Source: Mycolicibacterium stellerae (lineage in GTDB: Bacteria; Actinomycetota; Actinomycetes; Mycobacteriales; Mycobacteriaceae). From it: a stretch of 64,000 nt of DNA. Positions 45,116 through 54,822 of this stretch are shown here, piece after piece. How positions within the stretch are numbered: position 1 is the first letter of the stretch; the number at the start of each line of letters is the position of its first letter. The stretch covers positions 1-64,000 of the forward strand of contig NZ_RARC01000013.1 in NCBI RefSeq assembly GCF_003719305.1. The letters are read 5' to 3'. The translations under genes and the position numbers were made by a program. The notes beneath the pieces were generated by a model that was given only the letters and a program-made list of their open reading frames with translations, was not told the DNA's origin and did no database searches.

Positions 45116-45856
45116 ATGGGCGGGAAGATGATCGAGGTGAGGACGGCCGACGGCGTCGCCGACTGCTACCTGGCGGGCCTGGAGGAGGGCGAACGCCGAC
45201 CTGGTGTCTTGTTCGTCATGGATCTCTTCGGTCTGCGGCCCCACATCAAGCACATGGTCGACCGGATCGCCGACCGCGGCTTCGTCGTGCTCGCGCCGAA
45301 CGTCTTCTACCGAGCTGGTCGTGCGCCAATCGTCCCGACCGATGGCTTGCAGGATCTCGCCAACTTGCAGGAGGCCTTCGACAAATTGGCGCCGGTGATG
45401 AGCGAGTTGACGACCGACCGGATGGTCGCCGACGCGGATGCCTATTTGAGCCACCTCGAAGGTATAGCGGGAAGTCCGGTGGCCATCACCGGGTATTGCA
45501 TGGGCGGACGCCTGGGCTGGGAGATCGCCGCCGCCCATCCCAACCGGGTGGCCGCGCTCGGCTCCTTCCATGCCGGCGGTTTGGCCACCGACGGCGAGGA
45601 CAGCCCCCACCTCTGCGCGGGCGCCCTGAAGGCCGAAATCTATTTGGGGTTCGCCGACGGCGACGAGCACATGACTCCCGAGCAGATCGCGACGGTCGAA
45701 TCGGCTCTGCAAGATGCCGGAGTCAACTATCACGCCGAGGTATATGCCGGCGCTCCACACGGCTTCACCATGGCGGACATTCCCTCCTACGACGAAGATG
45801 CAGCAGAACGCCATTTCACTGAGTTGTTCGCGCTGCTCGATCGGACGGTCCGTTGA
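45116..45856 (+). CDS. dienelactone hydrolase-family protein
   Basis: 246 residues from ATG 45116 (GAAAGGA six bases upstream; ATG 45110 overlaps that site). Cys nucleophile in GYCMGGR, an Asp in FADGDEH and His in APHGFTM form the family's Cys-Asp-His triad. It would open a lactone such as a dienelactone or another ring-cleavage intermediate. It has its own AATCGATT-type promoter and is followed by a GntR regulator. Confidence 0.9.
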   Translation: MGGKMIEVRTADGVADCYLAGLEEGERRPGVLFVMDLFGLRPHIKHMVDRIADRGFVVLAPNVFYRAGRAPIVPTDGLQDLANLQEAFDKLAPVMSELTTDRMVADADAYLSHLEGIAGSPVAITGYCMGGRLGWEIAAAHPNRVAALGSFHAGGLATDGEDSPHLCAGALKAEIYLGFADGDEHMTPEQIATVESALQDAGVNYHAEVYAGAPHGFTMADIPSYDEDAAERHFTELFALLDRTVR

Positions 45857-45967
45857 CCGAGCAGCTGTGCGCAAGCGGTGGGATGAGCTGGATCGTGAGT
45901 CTGGAATCGGCGGACCATCCGCGGCCCGACGTCCTTCGCGCGTGATGAGACGTCGAATCGGGTGGCC

Positions 45968-46666
45968 ATGAGTGTAGGCGCGAAAGACGCGGGCACGTCT
46001 CGCAGCAAAGGGACGTCTCTCGGCGAGACTGCTTACCAGGCTTTACGGCACGACATCGTGCACGGCATCCTTCTCCCGGGCACGCGCTTGCACCTCAGTG
46101 AGCGGGCGAAGGCTGAAGGGGTAAGTCTCACCATCATCCGCGAGGCGGCGGCGCGGGTTGCGTCCGAGGGCCTTCTCGACGCGACCCCTCAGCGCGGCTT
46201 CGCGGTACCGGAGCTTTCGATCGATGACCTCAGTGATCTCACTTGGATGCGCGTACACATCGAGACACTGGCTTTGCGTGAAGCGATCGTCCATGGGGAT
46301 CTCACCTGGGAGTCCAACCTAGTCGCAGCACACCATGCCCTTGGGGCGACCACGATCGTCGACGACGACGGTTCCTACAGCCGCGACTGGATGAAGGTTC
46401 ATGGTGAATTTCACGCCGCGCTGGCGGCCGGCTGCCCTCATCCACGCCTCTTGAACATCCGCCGCCAACTCTACGATGCCTCTGAGCTCTACCGATACTG
46501 GTCGGGTCCAGGCGATGCCAGTTCATCCCTGATCGTCCGGGAGCACAAGGACATCATGGATGCTGCCCTTGCACGCGACGCCGATACGGCTGTCGCTCGA
46601 TTGGCCCAGCACTTCGAGGGTACTGCGCAGCGTCTCGCGAAGCGCGCTGCTCAGTTCGCGAAGTAG
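45968..46666 (+). CDS. GntR-family (FCD) transcriptional regulator 1
   Basis: 232 residues from ATG 45968 (a GTG at 45962 is possible). N-terminal winged helix (GETAYQALRHDIVHGILLPG, RAKAEGVSLTIIREAAARV, EGLLDATPQRGFAV) and a C-terminal FCD effector domain (WMKVHGEFHAALAAGCPHPR, REHKDIMDAALARD). About 70% identical to the regulator at 58568-59287. Likely to bind the AATCGATT motif at nearby promoters. Confidence 0.92.
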   Translation: MSVGAKDAGTSRSKGTSLGETAYQALRHDIVHGILLPGTRLHLSERAKAEGVSLTIIREAAARVASEGLLDATPQRGFAVPELSIDDLSDLTWMRVHIETLALREAIVHGDLTWESNLVAAHHALGATTIVDDDGSYSRDWMKVHGEFHAALAAGCPHPRLLNIRRQLYDASELYRYWSGPGDASSSLIVREHKDIMDAALARDADTAVARLAQHFEGTAQRLAKRAAQFAK

Positions 46667-46683
46667 CAGGGCAGCGTGCGGCG

Positions 46684-47046
46684 TCAGACCCACGGCTCGG
46701 TCGAGTAGGGGCTATTCCACACGTCCGTGATCCGTCCATCCCGAACTCTGAATACTTCGATTCCGCTGATGACTCGCTGGCCGCCACCGGCACGCACGAT
46801 GTTCCACACCGCCGTCACATGGGTGTCGTCCCCGTGGAGGACGCTCAGCTCGATGTGCGGCTCGTCCTTGTTCATCAATTCCACGATTCGCGCGATCTGC
46901 TCGGCATGCGACAGGGTGCGATTGTTGCCAGGATCATGCCGAGTGATTGGGTTTGCGCAGATCTCGGTGACCAACTCCACGGAGCGGCCATTCCACATGT
47001 CCCTGAAGTACAGGCTAACGGTCTCCAAGGCCGTTCTCGCCACCAT
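46684..47046 (-). CDS. NTF2-like (SnoaL-type) protein
   Basis: 120 residues from ATG 47046 (GGGAGG upstream). Features: SLYFRDMWNGRSVELVTEIC, PITRHDPGNNRTLSHAEQIA, VTAVWNIVRAGGGQRVISGI and EVFRVRDGRITDVWN. Small cone-fold protein of the polyketide-cyclase-like group; enzymatic role not determinable. Convergent with GntR regulator 1. Confidence 0.8.
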   Translation of the reverse strand: MVARTALETVSLYFRDMWNGRSVELVTEICANPITRHDPGNNRTLSHAEQIARIVELMNKDEPHIELSVLHGDDTHVTAVWNIVRAGGGQRVISGIEVFRVRDGRITDVWNSPYSTEPWV

Positions 47047-47110
47047 GCCTCCCAAGTGGTTGCGGTGTAACAATTCTCAGTCGCGGGCTAGCTTGACGGG
47101 CAGGAGCCGC

Positions 47111-48094
47111 CTAGCCGGCAGCCATTGCTCTGCGCACGACGAGGTCAGTGAAAATCGGAAGAACCTCGACGAACTTCGCGAACCGCGCGTCGCTGGTTCT
47201 GCAACTGGTGTAGAGATGAGCACCCTTGGCAATGATCGCTCCGGCCTTCGCATTTCCGAGCGCCGTGTAACGAGCGACGTCGACCGCCGTCCGGCCAGTG
47301 CCGGCCTCCCACTCCGCCACCATTCGTTCAGCCGACCACCAGCCCGGAAGTTCGTGGCCCGAATTGGCCATCGACGCCTCGCCCTGGTCGTGGAACATGA
47401 GTAGATAACCGAGATCGAGCATCGGCTCGGAGACGTGCGCCATCTCCCAATCGAGGAGCGCGGTGAGTTTCCCTTCGTGCCATAAACAATTGCCTTGCTT
47501 TGGATCGCCGTGCACGGGGGTCGGTGGACCCGATGTGGCCGGTGGGCGCGCGGCGAGATCCGACAGAACGTCGATCAAGGCCTCCGGTCCCTCGGCCGAC
47601 TGCGCCACCTCGAGCCAGTGTTGCGCTTCCTGCTGCAAGCTGCGATGAACCGCCGGCATCTGCGTGGCCGGCATGTTGTGCAGACCGATGAGGGCGTCGA
47701 ACCACTGCCTACACAACTTGTCGGGTAGTTCGACCGGGTCGGTGGCTAGCCATTCCGGCACCGCATACTCGAACGACTCACCCGGCAGCCTCTCCATGAG
47801 GAAGAAGGGATCGCCGAGCACTTCCGGATCGGTGCATACTTCGAATACTTCGGGAACCGGCACGCTGGTCGTGTTCGCTTTCACTGCTGCGAGCACTGAA
47901 TGTTGTGCCGCCATGTCGTACGGCGGCAGCATCCCCTCCACTGAAGGTGGCATGCGGAGAATCTCGTCCAGGCCCTCGACCAAGTAGGTCTCGTTCGAGT
48001 GGCCCGCCGAGATGGCCTTCACACCGGTGATGCGGTCACCCCGCTCGAGGTACCCGCGCAGTCCCCGCGCAAGTTGCTCAGTGCCGCGTCCCAT
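47111..48094 (-). CDS. APH-type phosphotransferase family protein
   Basis: 327 residues from ATG 48094. Kinase-like fold with N-lobe (ISAGHSNETYLVEG), MERLPGESF hinge, catalytic TPVHGDPKQGNCLW (HxD and Asn) and metal-binding LLDWEMAH. Similar proteins in actinobacteria occur with acyl-CoA dehydrogenases and may phosphorylate hydroxy-acid or alcohol substrates. The motifs are complete, so activity is likely; the substrate is unknown. Confidence 0.85.
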   Translation of the reverse strand: MGRGTEQLARGLRGYLERGDRITGVKAISAGHSNETYLVEGLDEILRMPPSVEGMLPPYDMAAQHSVLAAVKANTTSVPVPEVFEVCTDPEVLGDPFFLMERLPGESFEYAVPEWLATDPVELPDKLCRQWFDALIGLHNMPATQMPAVHRSLQQEAQHWLEVAQSAEGPEALIDVLSDLAARPPATSGPPTPVHGDPKQGNCLWHEGKLTALLDWEMAHVSEPMLDLGYLLMFHDQGEASMANSGHELPGWWSAERMVAEWEAGTGRTAVDVARYTALGNAKAGAIIAKGAHLYTSCRTSDARFAKFVEVLPIFTDLVVRRAMAAG

Positions 48095-48192
48095 GTGCTG
48101 CCTCCGTCGCACGAATTAGCTTGTCGCAAAGGGCATCTGGGCCAGCCATCTCGGCGCTAGTCCCCGGGCTTGGGCCTCAAACCGTTGGGCGA

Positions 48193-49068
48193 TCAGCCAG
48201 CGAGCGCCTCGCCGATGGTCGTCGCGTATGGCGTCGTCGCGCGGCCAATCAGCTTGCTGAGCTGGCGGCCGTCATCGAAGAGCGCACCTCGTGACGCGGC
48301 GGCGTCGGATTGTGCATAGATGTGGGCAGCGCCGTTCGGAATGCCAGCCCCGACGAGCGCGACCTTGTACTCGTCTTGGGACAGATCCTGGTAGACCACT
48401 GGCTTTCCCGATTGCTTGGCCACCTCGGCGGTGAATTCCTCCAATGTGTAGGTGGCGTCGCCGGCGAGTTCGTATGTCCGGCCGGCCTGGTCGTCTGCGG
48501 CCGTCAGAACGGCTGATGCGGCGGCGGCGAAGTCCCCGCGGCTAGCGGACGAGATCTTGCCCTCGTTGGCGCAGCCGATGAAGGCGCCATGGGCGAGGGC
48601 CGGCGGGATCGATGCGGTGTGGTTCTCGGTGTACCAGCCGTTGCGGAGCAGCACGTAGGGGACGCCCGCCTCAGCGAGGGCCTGCTCCGTCTCGCGATGC
48701 TCGATCGCAAGGTCGAGCGTGGAGGTATCCGCGTGCAGCACACTGGTGTAGGCGATCAGTGAAACGCCGGCAGCCTTGGCCGCGTTGATGGCGTTGAGAT
48801 GTTGCGGCCCCCGCTGGCCAATTTCGCTGGAGGAGATGAGGAGTAGCTTGTCGACGCCCTTGAAGGCGGCGTCCATCGTGTCCGGCTTTGAAAAATCTGC
48901 CTGCCGCACCTCGACGCCTCGGGCCTCGAGGTCAGCGAGCGCATCGACGTTCCGGGCCGTGGCCACGAGCTGACTCTGAGGGACGGTCTTCAGCAATTCT
49001 TCGACGACGAGTCGACCAAGCTGGCCGCTCGCACCGGTAACGAGGATGACGGGTTTTGATGGGGACAT
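48193..49068 (-). CDS. NmrA/QorB-like NAD(P)H:quinone oxidoreductase
   Basis: 291 residues from ATG 49068. Rossmann motif VTGASGQLGRLVVEELL, a DKLLLISSSEIGQR segment and YVLLRNGWYTEN are hallmarks of the QorB (NADPH:quinone reductase 2) type atypical SDR. It is divergent from an HxlR regulator, as in the qorB-qorR pair of enterobacteria. Likely protects against quinones formed by ring oxidation. Confidence 0.88.
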   Translation of the reverse strand: MSPSKPVILVTGASGQLGRLVVEELLKTVPQSQLVATARNVDALADLEARGVEVRQADFSKPDTMDAAFKGVDKLLLISSSEIGQRGPQHLNAINAAKAAGVSLIAYTSVLHADTSTLDLAIEHRETEQALAEAGVPYVLLRNGWYTENHTASIPPALAHGAFIGCANEGKISSASRGDFAAAASAVLTAADDQAGRTYELAGDATYTLEEFTAEVAKQSGKPVVYQDLSQDEYKVALVGAGIPNGAAHIYAQSDAAASRGALFDDGRQLSKLIGRATTPYATTIGEALAG

Positions 49069-49077
49069 TGAATTCCT

Positions 49078-49148
49078 GGTCTCTAATTGGTGGTTGGTCT
49101 CCAACTGGATGCTGGTCTCCAACCGGACACGGGTTTACGATAGAGACC
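49078..49148. promoter_or_regulatory. 18-bp tandem repeat and inverted half-site in the quinone-reductase/HxlR promoter
   Basis: GGTCTCYAAYYGG repeats start at 49078, 49096 and 49114, an exact 18-base period; an inverted GAGACC lies at 49143-49148. The array sits between the quinone reductase and the divergent HxlR gene, so it is a good candidate operator array. Upstream-extended reading of the reductase would turn it into a 6-residue repeat, which I consider less likely. Confidence 0.6.
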
Positions 49149-49207
49149 GGTAGAAGCTTGCGGAAGAAGGCATTCTTTCAATACCAGGTTACTGAGAAGG
49201 AACCGCC

Positions 49208-49642
49208 ATGAATGGCAGCGAGATCTTGGCGCAACGCTTCACCACTTGGCAGGCAATGGAATTCAATGAGTCCGACTGCCTCATTCGAAACGTCCTCGAT
49301 CGCCTCGGCGACAAGTGGACAATGCTCATCGTGATCGCATTGAACGCCTCACCGGCCCGTTTCAGCAAGCTCCAGCGGGAGATACCCGACATCTCCAAAC
49401 GTATGTTGTCGCAGACTTTGCGGGGGCTGGAACGCGATGGCTTGATTACCCGCCACGTGTTCGCCACGGCGCCACCCCAGGTGGAGTATCGGTTGGCGCC
49501 GCTCGGCCGCTCCATCCTCGATCCGCTCGCTCAACTAGTCCTGTGGGCTGAAATCCAGCAAGACGAGATCCGGCGGGCCAGGGAGAGCTACGATGACTCG
49601 GTCAACGAGATCGACAGCGCCGCAACCAAAGCGCCGCGCTGA
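49208..49642 (+). CDS. HxlR-family transcriptional regulator (QorR-like)
   Basis: 144 residues from ATG 49208 (GAAGGA upstream). HxlR signature: DCLIRNVLDRLGDKWTMLIV, ARFSKLQREIPDISKRMLSQ, TLRGLERDGLITRHV and VEYRLAPLGRSIL. Divergent from a QorB-like quinone reductase, which it probably represses via the GGTCTC repeat array. In related systems a reactive Cys senses quinones; one Cys (SDCLI) is present near the HTH. Confidence 0.92.
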   Translation: MNGSEILAQRFTTWQAMEFNESDCLIRNVLDRLGDKWTMLIVIALNASPARFSKLQREIPDISKRMLSQTLRGLERDGLITRHVFATAPPQVEYRLAPLGRSILDPLAQLVLWAEIQQDEIRRARESYDDSVNEIDSAATKAPR

Positions 49643-49806
49643 GGACTGACCCGTAGCGAAGACACCTGTCAACGTGGAAGCTGCGGTCGGTGACGTGGCC
49701 CATGCGACGATCGCGTGACACCCCGAAGATGTCGCCGCAGCCTCATTCCCTAGCGAGCCTCGCGACGAAGAACCTCTGACGATCGTCAGAAGGAAGGATG
49801 GACGCC

Positions 49807-51279
49807 ATGCTGAACCAGCTTGCGGCGCTACTGCGTGGCGCTAGCGACGACATTCTCCGGAACATAGCTCCGGCCGTGCCAGACGGGGCAGCCCCCGAGC
49901 GGCTCGAGTACGTTCGCCAGCTCTTGGACCTGGCGGCCGCGGAGATCGACCTCGTCGATATTGTCGATACCGAAATGCATTCTGATGCAACGAAGATCAG
50001 TGTTGCAGCCGCGCATCTTCTGGATGGAATCCACGGGGAGGTGAGTGACGCCGCGGCGACCGACGGAATCCGTCAGGTGCGTGCCAGACTCGCCCAGATC
50101 ATTCATCCGTTGAGCACTGTGAGTCAGAACCAGACCGCGCAGAGCGCAGAGGCCGCCGATCTCCTCAAGCAAGTGTTTGACGCTGATGCTCGGTGGCGAA
50201 CCAGCGTCGAGGCAGCACGCGTCGCTGCACAGACCAGAACGGCAATCGAAAGATCGCCAAGTCGACCGATTTCACCTCCAGAACTTGCGGCGCTACTCAA
50301 CACTCGGTTGTCACCGCGCAATCCGATCGAGGTGACCGAAGTGCGACTGTTGCCCGGCGGACGTTCGAAGCAGACCTACGTCATCTCCGTCGCACCCCAT
50401 GACGAAGTGCCCAGTCGGATGGTGCTACGCCAGGATGCATCGGCATTCGCCGTCGACACGGTCCGAGGACCCACCACGATCGGAGAGGAACTACCGATAC
50501 TGAGCGTTCTCTCCGAACGCGGCTATCCGGTTCCCCGGCCCATACTGTTCGAGACCGCGGCCAACGACCTCGGTCAACCGTTCATCCTGCTGGAACACTG
50601 TGAGGGCAGCATGGGCGGGGACCGCTTCAGCGGCTTCTACGAGCCGTCGCGACCTGCCTTCGAGGATCTCGCGGCATGGCTCGCGCGGGTCCACGCGATT
50701 CCGCTCCACGAGCTGGATTTCGGCGAGGATGCCCTCCACAGTGCCGAGGAACTGATGAATCGCGAGGTCACTTTTCGCTGGCAGAGATGGCGGCGCGACG
50801 CCGTCGAAGCCTCGCCGATCATCGAGTGCGCCTTCGCCTGGCTCCTGCACGCGTGCAGTTTCGGGCTCGGCAAGCCATCGGTCGTCCACGGTGACGCCGG
50901 TCCGCACAACCTCCTGATCGACCAGGGTCGCATCAGCGCGATCCTCGATTGGGAGTTGATCCATGTCGGTGACCCCGCCGAAGATCTTGCCTACGTGCGT
51001 TCTGCGATCGAGAAGCAGTTCCCCTGGCCTGAGTTCCTCGACATCTATTACCGCAGCGGCGGCCAGCCGATCGACGAGCGCCGGTTGAAGATCTTCTCGG
51101 TCTACGTGCTGGTCCGGAACGCGAGCCTTTCGGCCTGCGCCGCAAGGACTTTCATCGAGGGTGGGAGCGACGACTTCATGATCGGTGCGATCGGGGTCGT
51201 GCCGATCCCCTTCATCGAGAACCAGCTCATCGCCCTGATTGGCGACGAAGTCGCCTCGGCTCCGGGCAGTGTTTCGTGA
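49807..51279 (+). CDS. two-domain phosphotransferase (DUF6285-like + APH)
   Basis: 490 residues from ATG 49807 (AGGAAGG nine bases upstream; ATG 49798 is too close to that site). N-terminal helical domain of about 150 residues, often found fused to or beside APH-like enzymes linked to acyl-CoA metabolism. C-terminal kinase fold with VRLLPGGRSKQTYV, ILLEHCEGSMGG, VHGDAGPHNLLI and AILDWELIHVG. Catalytic residues complete. Second such enzyme in the region, after 47111-48094. Confidence 0.82.
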   Translation: MLNQLAALLRGASDDILRNIAPAVPDGAAPERLEYVRQLLDLAAAEIDLVDIVDTEMHSDATKISVAAAHLLDGIHGEVSDAAATDGIRQVRARLAQIIHPLSTVSQNQTAQSAEAADLLKQVFDADARWRTSVEAARVAAQTRTAIERSPSRPISPPELAALLNTRLSPRNPIEVTEVRLLPGGRSKQTYVISVAPHDEVPSRMVLRQDASAFAVDTVRGPTTIGEELPILSVLSERGYPVPRPILFETAANDLGQPFILLEHCEGSMGGDRFSGFYEPSRPAFEDLAAWLARVHAIPLHELDFGEDALHSAEELMNREVTFRWQRWRRDAVEASPIIECAFAWLLHACSFGLGKPSVVHGDAGPHNLLIDQGRISAILDWELIHVGDPAEDLAYVRSAIEKQFPWPEFLDIYYRSGGQPIDERRLKIFSVYVLVRNASLSACAARTFIEGGSDDFMIGAIGVVPIPFIENQLIALIGDEVASAPGSVS

Positions 51280-51645
51280 CGAGGTCGCTGGCGGACCGAG
51301 CAGGCTGATGTAGGGATCACCAGAAGTCGCCGTTCCCATTCTGCCTACAGTTTATGCAGATGGAACTCTCGGCCGTTTTGCGTGTCCTGCGCCCATCGGT
51401 GCGGCGAATGCGCGACATCTGCGTCACGGGAGTTCAATCGCCGACGCCGACCCAGCATCAGGTCTTGTGGCCGACCGCTGAATCTGCTTACATTTTGACC
51501 GAAGTGTTTCATGCGACACAGTGCTGTCTGAAGTAGAGATGCCTTGCAAGCGCGCAGCCGCCCACGATGACGTACGCGTTCGGACGTCGTGCTAGGTCGC
51601 AGACTCCCATTGCAACCGGCCACCGAACACCATGAAGGAGCACCC
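51280..51645. other. 366-base gap, probable promoter region
   Basis: No gene-like frame. Near the ferredoxin side AGTGTTTCATGCGACACAGT at 51505-51524 forms GTGT/ACAC arms and may be an operator for the ferredoxin operon. Nothing else recognised. Confidence 0.35.
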
Positions 51646-51963
51646 GTGTACGAGATTCGATTCCGGACTGCCACAGGCGACGTGCACGCGGTCGAGGCGA
51701 CTCCGGGCCAGACCGTGATGGAGATTGCCGTGCAGGAAGGCATTCCCGGGATTCTCGCCGAATGCGGTGGAGCGGCTACGTGCGCCACCTGTCACGTCTA
51801 CGTCGATGACGGATTCGCCGAACGCGTCGGCCCCCCCGGGGACTTGGAGGATGACATGCTCGATGAAGTGGACGAGCGTCGTTCGACGAGCCGCCTCGCC
51901 TGTCAGATCGATTTCAGTGAATCGCTCGACGGCCTTCTCGTCGAAGTCGCAGGGCAGTCGTGA
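51646..51963 (+). CDS. 2Fe-2S ferredoxin
   Basis: 105 residues from GTG 51646 (AAGGAG upstream). Adrenodoxin/putidaredoxin-type cluster motif: ECGGAATCATCHVYV (three Cys) and distal LACQID (fourth Cys). It passes electrons from the adjoining FAD reductase to a P450, most likely the one at 53411. The stop overlaps the reductase start (GTGA). Confidence 0.92.
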   Translation: MYEIRFRTATGDVHAVEATPGQTVMEIAVQEGIPGILAECGGAATCATCHVYVDDGFAERVGPPGDLEDDMLDEVDERRSTSRLACQIDFSESLDGLLVEVAGQS

Positions 51964-53203
51964 CCGGTACCGTCATCGTCGGTGCCGGACAGGCCGGCGC
52001 CCAAACAGCGTTCTCGCTCCGCGAATTCGGCTATACCGCGCCCATCACCATCGTGGGCGCCGAAGCCCACCATCCGTACCAACGGCCGCCGCTGTCGAAG
52101 GCGTTTCTCGCTGGGACCGCGGACCCTCAGTCCCTGCTGCTGAGGAAGCAGGCGTTCTACGACAAGCTCGAGATCGACGTGCGGAGTAGATGCACCGTGC
52201 GCGACGTCGAGTTCGCCGGCGACCGCGGGACGGCCTACCTCGACACGGGTGAGATCGCGCCGTTCGATCGTCTCGTCCTGGCCGTCGGAGGTCGGCCCCG
52301 CCGGCTCGACGTTCCGGGATCAGATCTCGACGGCGTGACGTATCTGCGCACTATCGATGACGCGATGTCCATCTGCGCACTGTTGGGTCGAAGCAACTCC
52401 GTGGTCGTCATCGGAGGAGGGTTCATCGGCCTGGAGGTTGCCGCCGCTGCCCGCGGCCGAGACGCCGCGGTCACCGTGGTCGAGGCCGCGCCGCGCCTGT
52501 TGTCGCGGTCGCTGGCCCCGGACATGTCGGAGTTCCTGCGCGATGCACATGAAACGGCCGGTGTGACATTTCATTTCGGTGCCGCGGTCACGGCGATTGA
52601 GGGTGATGGTGAGCATGTCCGACGGGTGATCCTGACCGACGGAAGTCAGATCGCGGCCGACGCGGTCATCGTGGGTATCGGCCTGGAGCCACGCCTCGAA
52701 CTCGCCGAACGACTCGGCCTGGAGACCGATGGGGAATCGTCGTCGACCTCCATTCCAAGACGAGTGATCACCGGGTGCTGGCCGCCGGTGACTGCACCGT
52801 CATGCCGAATCCGGTGACCGGTTCCGGCCTCGTCAGACTGGAATCGGTGCAGAACGCCGTCGAGCAGGCGAAGGCCGCCGCGGCCACCATCGCGGGCACG
52901 TCGGCGCCGTACGTGGCAGTTCCGTGGTTCTGGTCCAATCAGGGAAGTCTGAAGATTCAAATGGCAGGTCTGACAACTGAATTCGACCGGGTCGAGATCC
53001 GCGATCACGTTCGCGGTCAGGAGATGTCGGCCTTCTACTTTCGTGCTGGACGGCTGTGTGCGGCCCACGCAGTCAACCGGCCCAAGGACTTCATGCAGGG
53101 CCGTAAGGCGCTCACCCAGAATCTGACCGCCCGGCCAGACCCCGAGTCGAACGAAGCAGTCTCGCTGACCTCGGTACCGGCCGGCACTCAACACAGCCGC
53201 TAG
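51960..53203 (+). pseudogene. ferredoxin reductase, frameshifted
   Basis: GTG start overlapping the ferredoxin stop. Frame 1 (to 52817) has FAD motif VIVGAGQAGAQTAF, NAD motif VVVIGGGFIGLEVA and RLGLETDG. After GGGG at 52731-52734 the family sequence continues in another frame: VLAAGDCTVMPNPVTGSG, VPWFWSNQGSLKIQMAG and a normal C-terminus to 53203. One more G restores a single ~414-residue putidaredoxin-reductase-type protein. As given, the protein loses the second FAD-contact region. Could be a real mutation or an assembly error in the G run. Confidence 0.85.
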
Positions 53204-53292
53204 CGCCCCTCTGTGGAATCGCGGTGCCGCATGCTGCGCGGCGCCCTCTGAGCAGCGATCGAGATACAGTCGACCACAAAAACGTTTTGGGA

Positions 53293-53308
53293 TTGACAAA
53301 TCGATTAT
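53293..53308 (+). promoter_or_regulatory. P450-2 promoter with AATCGATT operator-like motif
   Basis: TTGACAAATCGATTAT, identical over 16 bases to the motif before the paralogous P450 (41832-41847), about 100 bases upstream of the start. The surrounding bases differ, which suggests selection on the motif. Confidence 0.6.
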
Positions 53309-53410
53309 TCATCACCAAGGTAGAGGGTGAGCTAGATCACTAGATCCCGCTGACGAGGCGGGGACGGTGGACTTGTCTTCGCTGAGGCGGTGGACGAAGA
53401 AAGAGGACCA

Positions 53411-54607
53411 ATGGAAGCGACGCAGGTCGACCTGTGGGCGGAAGAGAACCTCCAAGATCCGTGGCAGGCATTCAAGGAGCTGCGAGACGCGGCCCCGGCG
53501 GTTCATCTGGAGAAGTACGGTCTCTGGGCGGTTGGGCGCTATGCCGATGTTCGGACCGTGCTCAAGGATTGGCGGGGTGCCAGCTCGGAGCATGGTGTGA
53601 CGGCCTGCAAGGAGCACGACGAAGTCATCGCCAAGACGATTCTCGACGAGGCGCCGCCACGTCACACTGAACTGATCAAGGTGTTCCGCGACAAGTTGGC
53701 GCCCGCGGCGCTGCGCGACGTCACGGCGGGCATCGAGCAACGAGCCGACGCCATCGTCGCCGAATGCGTGGAGAAGGGGCAGTTCGATGCGGTAACCGAG
53801 ATTGCGCACAGGGGCCCCGTCGAGGTGGTTGCCGATCTGATCGGACTACCAAAGGATGAGCGCGACGGGTTGTTGCGCCGAGCGTCGGCGACGTTCAACA
53901 TCTTCGGACCCGACAACGAGTTGTACAAGACGCAGTTCCAGGCGGACTACGAGTCTCTGCCGGTGTACGCGATGGAGGTATGCACGCGTGAGAAGCTCAC
54001 CCCGGGTGGGTTCGGTATGGCCGTCTACGATGCCTTCGACCAGGGGCGGCTGGCCGAGGACCACGTGCTGGGCATGATTTTGACCTACCTGGTCGCCGCC
54101 GTCGACACCACCGTGAACAGCATCGGCTCGATGATGTGGAAGCTGGCCGAGAACCCCGACCAGTGGCGGCTGCTGAAAGAGAATCCCGACCTCGCCAGGA
54201 ACGCCTACGACGAGGCGCTTCGCGTGGAGACTCCGGCATTTGGCATGACGCGCACGGCCATTGAGGACTACGACGTGGGTGGCGTGACGGTACCTGCAGG
54301 GTCGAAGATCTCGCCGATGCTCCGCTCGGCGAATCGGGACGAGCGCCGCTGGGAGAACCCCGGCACCTTCGACATCACCCGGGATGCGACTGGCCATGTC
54401 GCGTTCGGCCATGGTCTGCACACCTGCATCGGGCGTCCCCTTGCCTACATTCAGGGCGAGGCGGTGGCCAAGGCTCTGGTTGCTCGAGTCGACTCAATGG
54501 AGATCGCCGGGCCGGTGTCCATTGCGCCGCACAACGTCATCCGTGGTCTGAGCTCACTACCCCTCGAGGTCGTCCCCGCCCGCGTCAAGGCAGGTACGGT
54601 TGCTTAG
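53411..54607 (+). CDS. cytochrome P450 monooxygenase (module 2)
   Basis: 398 residues from ATG 53411 (AAGAGGA upstream). I-helix YLVAAVDTTVNS, ExxR in DEALR, heme loop AFGHGLHTCIGRP (Cys 339). Same length and about three-quarters identical to the P450 at 41963-43159, including the unusual SSEHGVTACKEHDE segment after position 58. Preceded by a 2Fe-2S ferredoxin and (frameshifted) reductase that would form its redox chain. Substrate unknown; related in style to aromatic-acid P450s. Confidence 0.93.
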   Translation: MEATQVDLWAEENLQDPWQAFKELRDAAPAVHLEKYGLWAVGRYADVRTVLKDWRGASSEHGVTACKEHDEVIAKTILDEAPPRHTELIKVFRDKLAPAALRDVTAGIEQRADAIVAECVEKGQFDAVTEIAHRGPVEVVADLIGLPKDERDGLLRRASATFNIFGPDNELYKTQFQADYESLPVYAMEVCTREKLTPGGFGMAVYDAFDQGRLAEDHVLGMILTYLVAAVDTTVNSIGSMMWKLAENPDQWRLLKENPDLARNAYDEALRVETPAFGMTRTAIEDYDVGGVTVPAGSKISPMLRSANRDERRWENPGTFDITRDATGHVAFGHGLHTCIGRPLAYIQGEAVAKALVARVDSMEIAGPVSIAPHNVIRGLSSLPLEVVPARVKAGTVA

Positions 54608-54822
54608 CCCTCCAAGCTCGTCACATTCGTACCGCGTCCTCTGCAGACTCATCTGGGTGCGCTGAAGGGGATTTCGGTCATTGGCGATCGAATGCCGATG
54701 TCGGCAGCAGCGATGCACGCCGGATGGAGTTCGAGCGATCGACCGGGTCCGACGATGACGCGGGCTCATATGACGACCAGCGTTCCAATGTCGACCCAAT
54801 ATCTCCGACGGAAGAAGTCACC

